From: Parasponia andersonii
Taxonomy: Eukaryota; Streptophyta; Magnoliopsida; Rosales; Cannabaceae
Direction: 5' to 3'
DNA: 64,000 bases
NCBI GenBank assembly: GCA_002914805.1
Contig: JXTB01000211.1
Span: forward strand, 330,971-394,970
Below, in pieces: positions 60,270 through 64,000 of this stretch; position 1 is the stretch's first letter; each line of letters opens with the position of its first letter. Below the pieces are notes generated by a model. The model did not search any database, was not told the DNA's origin, and saw only the letters and a program-made list of their open reading frames with translations. The position numbers and the translations under genes are program-made.

Positions 60270-60954
60270 TGTTGTGCGGTCTAAAATCCTAAGGTCGCAT
60301 AAGGGTTAAGTTCGACCTCCTCCGTGATGGTTATGTGCGACCTCTTCCACAGGTTATATGCGACCTTCTCCGTGTAGTCTCTTTTGCATAAGTATGTGCG
60401 ACCTTCTCTGTATAGGTGGTGGGCGACCTCTTCCGAAAGAAAAGGGAAACAAGTATATGCTATGTCAAACAGGAAACCTACAAGGAAAGGGAAACAAGTA
60501 TATGCTATGTCAAACAGGAAACCTACAAGGAAAGGGAAACAGAAGTCTCCTATTTATGATCAACCAGTTATCCATTTTGAGTGGTTATCTAATTATGTTG
60601 TTACTTAATTTATGTTACCCGATTGCATAGTTATCCGTTTATAAAATTAGAATCATAGGGATATAGGGTTACCTTTACCTATATAAAGGGGACTCAATGT
60701 TCCGAAGAGGGATCAAGTTTGGAGTATTCCAATTGCTTTTCAGTTTTTCCAATTTCCAGACGAGACTTTATAACCTTGAGTGCTTGTAATTCTCCGTAAA
60801 ATAGTGGAAAAACAGTGGACGTAGGCTCATCTTTTTCAGGGTTGAACCACTATAAAATCGTCTCTCTTTATTTTCTTTGATTATTAACTCAATTAGCACA
60901 AGCCACATCTCTAAATTTTTTCTAAATTTATTGTTGATAAAACCTCCATCAACA
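60270..60954 (+). repeat. Element B 5' LTR
   Basis: Starts TGTTGTGCGGTCT, ends CCTCCATCAACA, the reverse complement of the element A LTR ends. TATA box TATATAAA at 60680-60687. It contains diverged copies of the family's ~27-bp repeat (GTGCGACCTCTTCC type, 60292-60440) and a private 45-bp tandem repeat (60441-60530). Confidence 0.92.
60441..60530. repeat. Perfect 45-bp tandem repeat in the LTR
   Basis: The unit starting AAAGGGAAACAAGTATATGC and ending CCTACAAGG occurs twice in tandem without differences. A third partial copy (AAAGGGAAACA) follows. Confidence 0.9.
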
Positions 60955-60956
60955 AT

Positions 60957-60973
60957 TGGCGCTAGAAGGAGGG
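60957..60973 (+). other. Element B primer binding site
   Basis: TGGCGCTAGAAGGAGGG, two bases after the LTR, identical to element A. The tRNA was not assigned. Confidence 0.75.
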
Positions 60974-61015
60974 CTATTCCGGCAGAAAAATTTGTCAAAT
61001 TCCACTTTTTCAATA

Positions 61016-63330
61016 ATGGCAAACACTAGAAACACTACCAGAGTCACCGGAACTAGCCAAAACCAACCTCAAAGTACTGCTGCTACACAGGCAACCCCTG
61101 CTCCGGATCAGCCTACTATGACGGTAACAGAAAACCTTTCCCAGAGACAAGATCGTATGGAGGAGACGCTGGTGAACCTTCAGCAAGTCACTAACCAGAT
61201 CAATGACACCCTGCGATGACTTGCTGAAGGGCAGATGGTGACCCCACCACAACACGAACGTCCCAAAGAACGTCATGCTCAATTACCTGAGAAAGGAATA
61301 CAGATCCTAGAGACGAGAAGACGTGGCCAGCCAAGAACTCAGCAAGAGCGTCATGAAGATCGCACCTCCAAAGGGAAAGGCAAGGTCGCAAACTTGCCTC
61401 CAGAGTCTGGTATAGAGAGTTCAAGTACGAACCATGATCGTGTACAACCTTCCCGTAAATCCACTAATAGTCAAGATCGCTTGAGCGGCGAACAAAGACG
61501 ACCATCGAGAAGCATCTTCGAAAGAATTAGCAGAGAGTCAAGACAAGATCTTGCAGACTTAAGACAGTATTTGGAGCGATGACGTAGTCATGATCGATCT
61601 GTATCGCATCACAACGACCAGAGTCGGTCTCGTCGCACTATTTCACTGGATTCCACTCACAGGTCGTAGAAGACTCTACCTGACCAACCCGCCATGAAAC
61701 AAGATAACGAACGAAGGCCGCTTTTACCGCCAGCAAGGGATGATGCTTTCCCTTTGAATATCGATGTTCACAATTTAAGGATCGCATTAGACGCACTTGC
61801 TGGTTGGGACGATGAGCTCGCTGATAGGTATCGTCAGTCGCCATTCAGTGAGGAGGTTCGAGCTGCAGCCCTTCCCACTGGATTCAGACTTCCCACCATT
61901 AACACTTTTGATGGGAAGACTGATCCACAGGACCATATGGATCACTTCAGTGACTTGATGGAACTTCATCAGGTTAGTGATCATGCACGCTGCAGATGTT
62001 TCACCGTAACACTCTCGAGAGCAGCGAAGAAGTGGTTTCGAGGACTTAAATCCGGTTCAATTTCGTCCTGGCAACAATTACAGACGGCGTTCTAAAGACA
62101 GTTTCAAGCCGCAAAGAATTTCACTGTTCCGCTTGTTAGTTTGTCCGCAATCCGGCAAGGTCCAGAGGAGACTCTACGGTCTTATCTCAATCAATTTACT
62201 TCAGAGCTAGCGAAGGTCAACAACCTACCTGAAGGAGGAGTTCTTACTCTTATGATGGCTGGGGTGCGACCAGAAACAAAACTCTGAGAGGAATTACTTG
62301 AGCGAGAGTATAGAACTCTCAAAGACTTCTACCGAAGAGTTGGTCGGCATCTGAGGTTAGAATCTTCGCGCGAGAATCTTCAAAAAACTAAAAAAGGAGG
62401 AAAGATAGATGCGGCTAAAGATGCGGTCATTACCAACAACAGNTTGATGGGAAGACTGATCCACAGGACCATATGGATCACTTCAGTGACTTGATGGAAC
62501 TTCATCAGGTTAGTGATCATGCACGCTGCAGATGTTTCACCGTAACACTCTCGAGAGCAGCGAAGAAGTGGTTTCGAGGACTTAAATCCGGTTCAATTTC
62601 GTCCTGGCAACAATTACAGACGGCGTTCTAAAGACAGTTTCAAGCCGCAAAGAATTTCACTGTTCCGCTTGTTAGTTTGTCCGCAATCCGGCAAGGTCCA
62701 GAGGAGACTCTACGGTCTTATCTCAATCAATTTACTTCAGAGCTAGCGAAGGTCAACAACCTACCTGAAGGAGGAGTTCTTACTCTTATGATGGCTGGGG
62801 TGCGACCAGAAACAAAACTCTGAGAGGAATTACTTGAGCGAGAGTATAGAACTCTCAAAGACTTCTACCGAAGAGTTGGTCGGCATCTGAGGTTAGAATC
62901 TTCGCGCGAGAATCTTCAAAAAACTAAAAAAGGAGGAAAGATAGATGCGGCTAAAGATGCGGTCATTACCAACAACAGAGGTAATAAGAAAAACAAGAGG
63001 AATAATGAACAGACAAATGAGAATCAGCCTAGACCTAAAAGGCAGGAGATTTCAAAAGCTCCCATGAGATTTAATAATCACACTGAATTGAATGCACCCA
63101 TAGATCATATCTATGCGGTCACAAACCAGAAGGAGCGATTCCGACAACCAGAACCAATGAAGCGGGACAGGGCAAAGAGCGACCCCAACAAGTTTTACCG
63201 ATATCACAATGATATTGGGCATGATACTAATAATTGCTTTGCCCTAAAAGATGAAATTGAAAGGCTGATTAGAGAGGGACGATTGCGGCAGTACACCAGG
63301 CAGAGCGACGAAAGGCGAGAAGAAGACCAA
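61016..63330 (+). pseudogene. Element B gag
   Basis: Starts MANTRNTTRVTG at 61016 and stays in one frame to 62095, with stops at 61217, 61580, 61667 and 62093. Capsid core: NTFDGKTDPQDHMDHFSDLM, RAAKKWFRGLKSG. After 62095 it continues with QGPEETLRSYLNQF and is then interrupted by an exact 535-bp duplication (61908-62442 and 62444-62978). Downstream is a basic stretch and a zinc knuckle FYRYHNDIGHDTNNC in which the first Cys (present in element A) is Tyr. The gag-to-protease linker has EIERLIREGRLRQYTRQ. Confidence 0.85.
61908..62978. repeat. Exact 535-bp direct duplication joined by N
   Basis: 61908-62442 and 62444-62978 are identical by eye and separated only by an N at 62443. Such a structure (a shared contig end on each side of a gap of unknown size) is typical of an assembly join. 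Confidence 0.9.
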
Positions 63331-64000
63331 CAGCGACCTCCAGAAATTCAGCGTAAGGTGCGGAGTATTTTTGGAGGACTGCATGTTGGAGGAGATTCCA
63401 AGCGAGCACAGGATAGATATGCGCTAGAAGCTCGACAGCAGCCGTTAACCAATGTCATGCATCTTGATCAGCGAACATGCAAGCTTCAACGAGTACCGGA
63501 AATGGATATTACCTTCACAGAGCAAGATGCAAGGGAAGTCCATTATCCGTATAATGATGCGCTGCTCATAAAAATTAACTGTGGAAGCATACAGTTGTGG
63601 CGAGTATTGGTCGATAACGGAAGTGCTATGGACATCCTGTACTTCGACGTCTTCAAAAAGATAGGTTTGAATGAGAGCGACCTGAAACCTGCCGCCACTC
63701 CACTCTATGGTTTTATTGGTGACAGCCTGATGCCTATGGGCGTGATTGAACTGATGGTCAACGTTGGGACCTTTCCAATGATTTCATTGATAATGACCCA
63801 GTTTTTGCTGGTAGATTGCCCATCTGCCTTCAATGTTGTTCTAGGAAGACCGACATTAAGGGAACTTCGAGCTGTCACCTCGATCTATATTCTAACAATG
63901 AAGTTCCCGACCCAACATAGGGTAGGCGAGGTGCGAGGAAATCAATATGATGCGAGGACATGTTATAACAACTCGCTAAAACTTGCAGCAAAGGATATGA
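63331..64000 (+). pseudogene. Element B protease, partial at window end
   Basis: Open from about 63000 to 64000 in one frame. It contains DITFTEQDAREVHYPYND, LVDNGSAMDILYFDVFKK (intact D-N-G-S active site, unlike element A) and VLGRPTLRELRAV, then the start of the linker to RT (GEVRGNQYDARTCYNNS). It is cut by the window end, so RT, RNase H and integrase are unseen. I mark it pseudogene because its gag has stops; this segment itself shows none. Confidence 0.75.

Larger units (their letters stand above)
60270..64000 (+). mobile_element. Element B: Tat/Retand-like gypsy, 5' part
   Basis: Same family as element A but on the plus strand. Its 5' LTR (60270-60954), primer site, gag and start of protease are present; the rest lies beyond the window. 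The left target copy should be ATAGC (60265-60269). Proteins align along their length with element A (for example FDGKTDPQDHMDHFSDLM), including the same gag start. Confidence 0.92.

Noticed and set aside
1..64000. tRNA, rRNA or known structured RNA genes
   Set aside because: I looked for tRNA box A/B patterns and rRNA motifs and saw none that I could defend by eye; a covariance-model scan would settle this.

Overview
This AT-rich window is nuclear DNA of a flowering plant, most likely a eudicot. The evidence is spliced plant genes (a plastid glucose transporter and a small conserved-looking gene) embedded in plant-type transposable elements: Tat-type and chromovirus-like Ty3/gypsy, Ty1/copia, LINE, CACTA, PIF/Harbinger and a MITE. 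I cannot name the species. There is no sign of bacterial, viral or organellar sequence.

Layout. 1-3354: the end of a minus-strand LTR retrotransposon (leader, primer site, long LTR). 3355-7930: gene-free DNA with several local duplications. 7931-19069: a complete but decayed minus-strand Tat/Retand-like gypsy element (element A) with two ~634-bp LTRs. It encodes gag, protease, RT-RNase H, a second (archaeal-type) RNase H and integrase, and carries an antisense 'putative gypsy type transposon' gene between integrase and the 3' LTR. 20290-24370: a badly rearranged plus-strand relative with an internal inversion and an RNase H-to-integrase deletion, ending in an LTR-like region full of minisatellites. 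24859-33393: a full-length CACTA element with an exact TTG target duplication. It holds a stop-riddled transposase, a Transposase_24-like gene, a DUF8039-like segment and an Ulp1-like protease segment that keeps its catalytic triad.

33394-51540 is the gene island. The plastidic glucose transporter pGlcT (plus strand, 13 coding exons, predicted 553 aa, intact, one GC-AG intron) converges on a small four-exon gene of 127 predicted aa (minus strand). A PIF/Harbinger element (43014-47608, TTA target duplication) and a MITE (47647-48006) lie between them. 51541-53845 is gene-free with foldback and tandem repeats. 53846-59175: a full-length copia element whose 1,356-codon gag-pol keeps one reading frame but contains about twenty stop codons. 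59312-60269: a broken LINE ORF1, interrupted by a second Tat/Retand-like element (element B, plus strand, 60270 to beyond the window end).

Only two host genes look functional. Every mobile element shows premature stops or altered key residues; many of the stops fit C-to-T (or G-to-A) change, as expected for methylated, silenced elements. Three single N characters occur. Two sit next to long direct duplications that look like assembly joins rather than biology.
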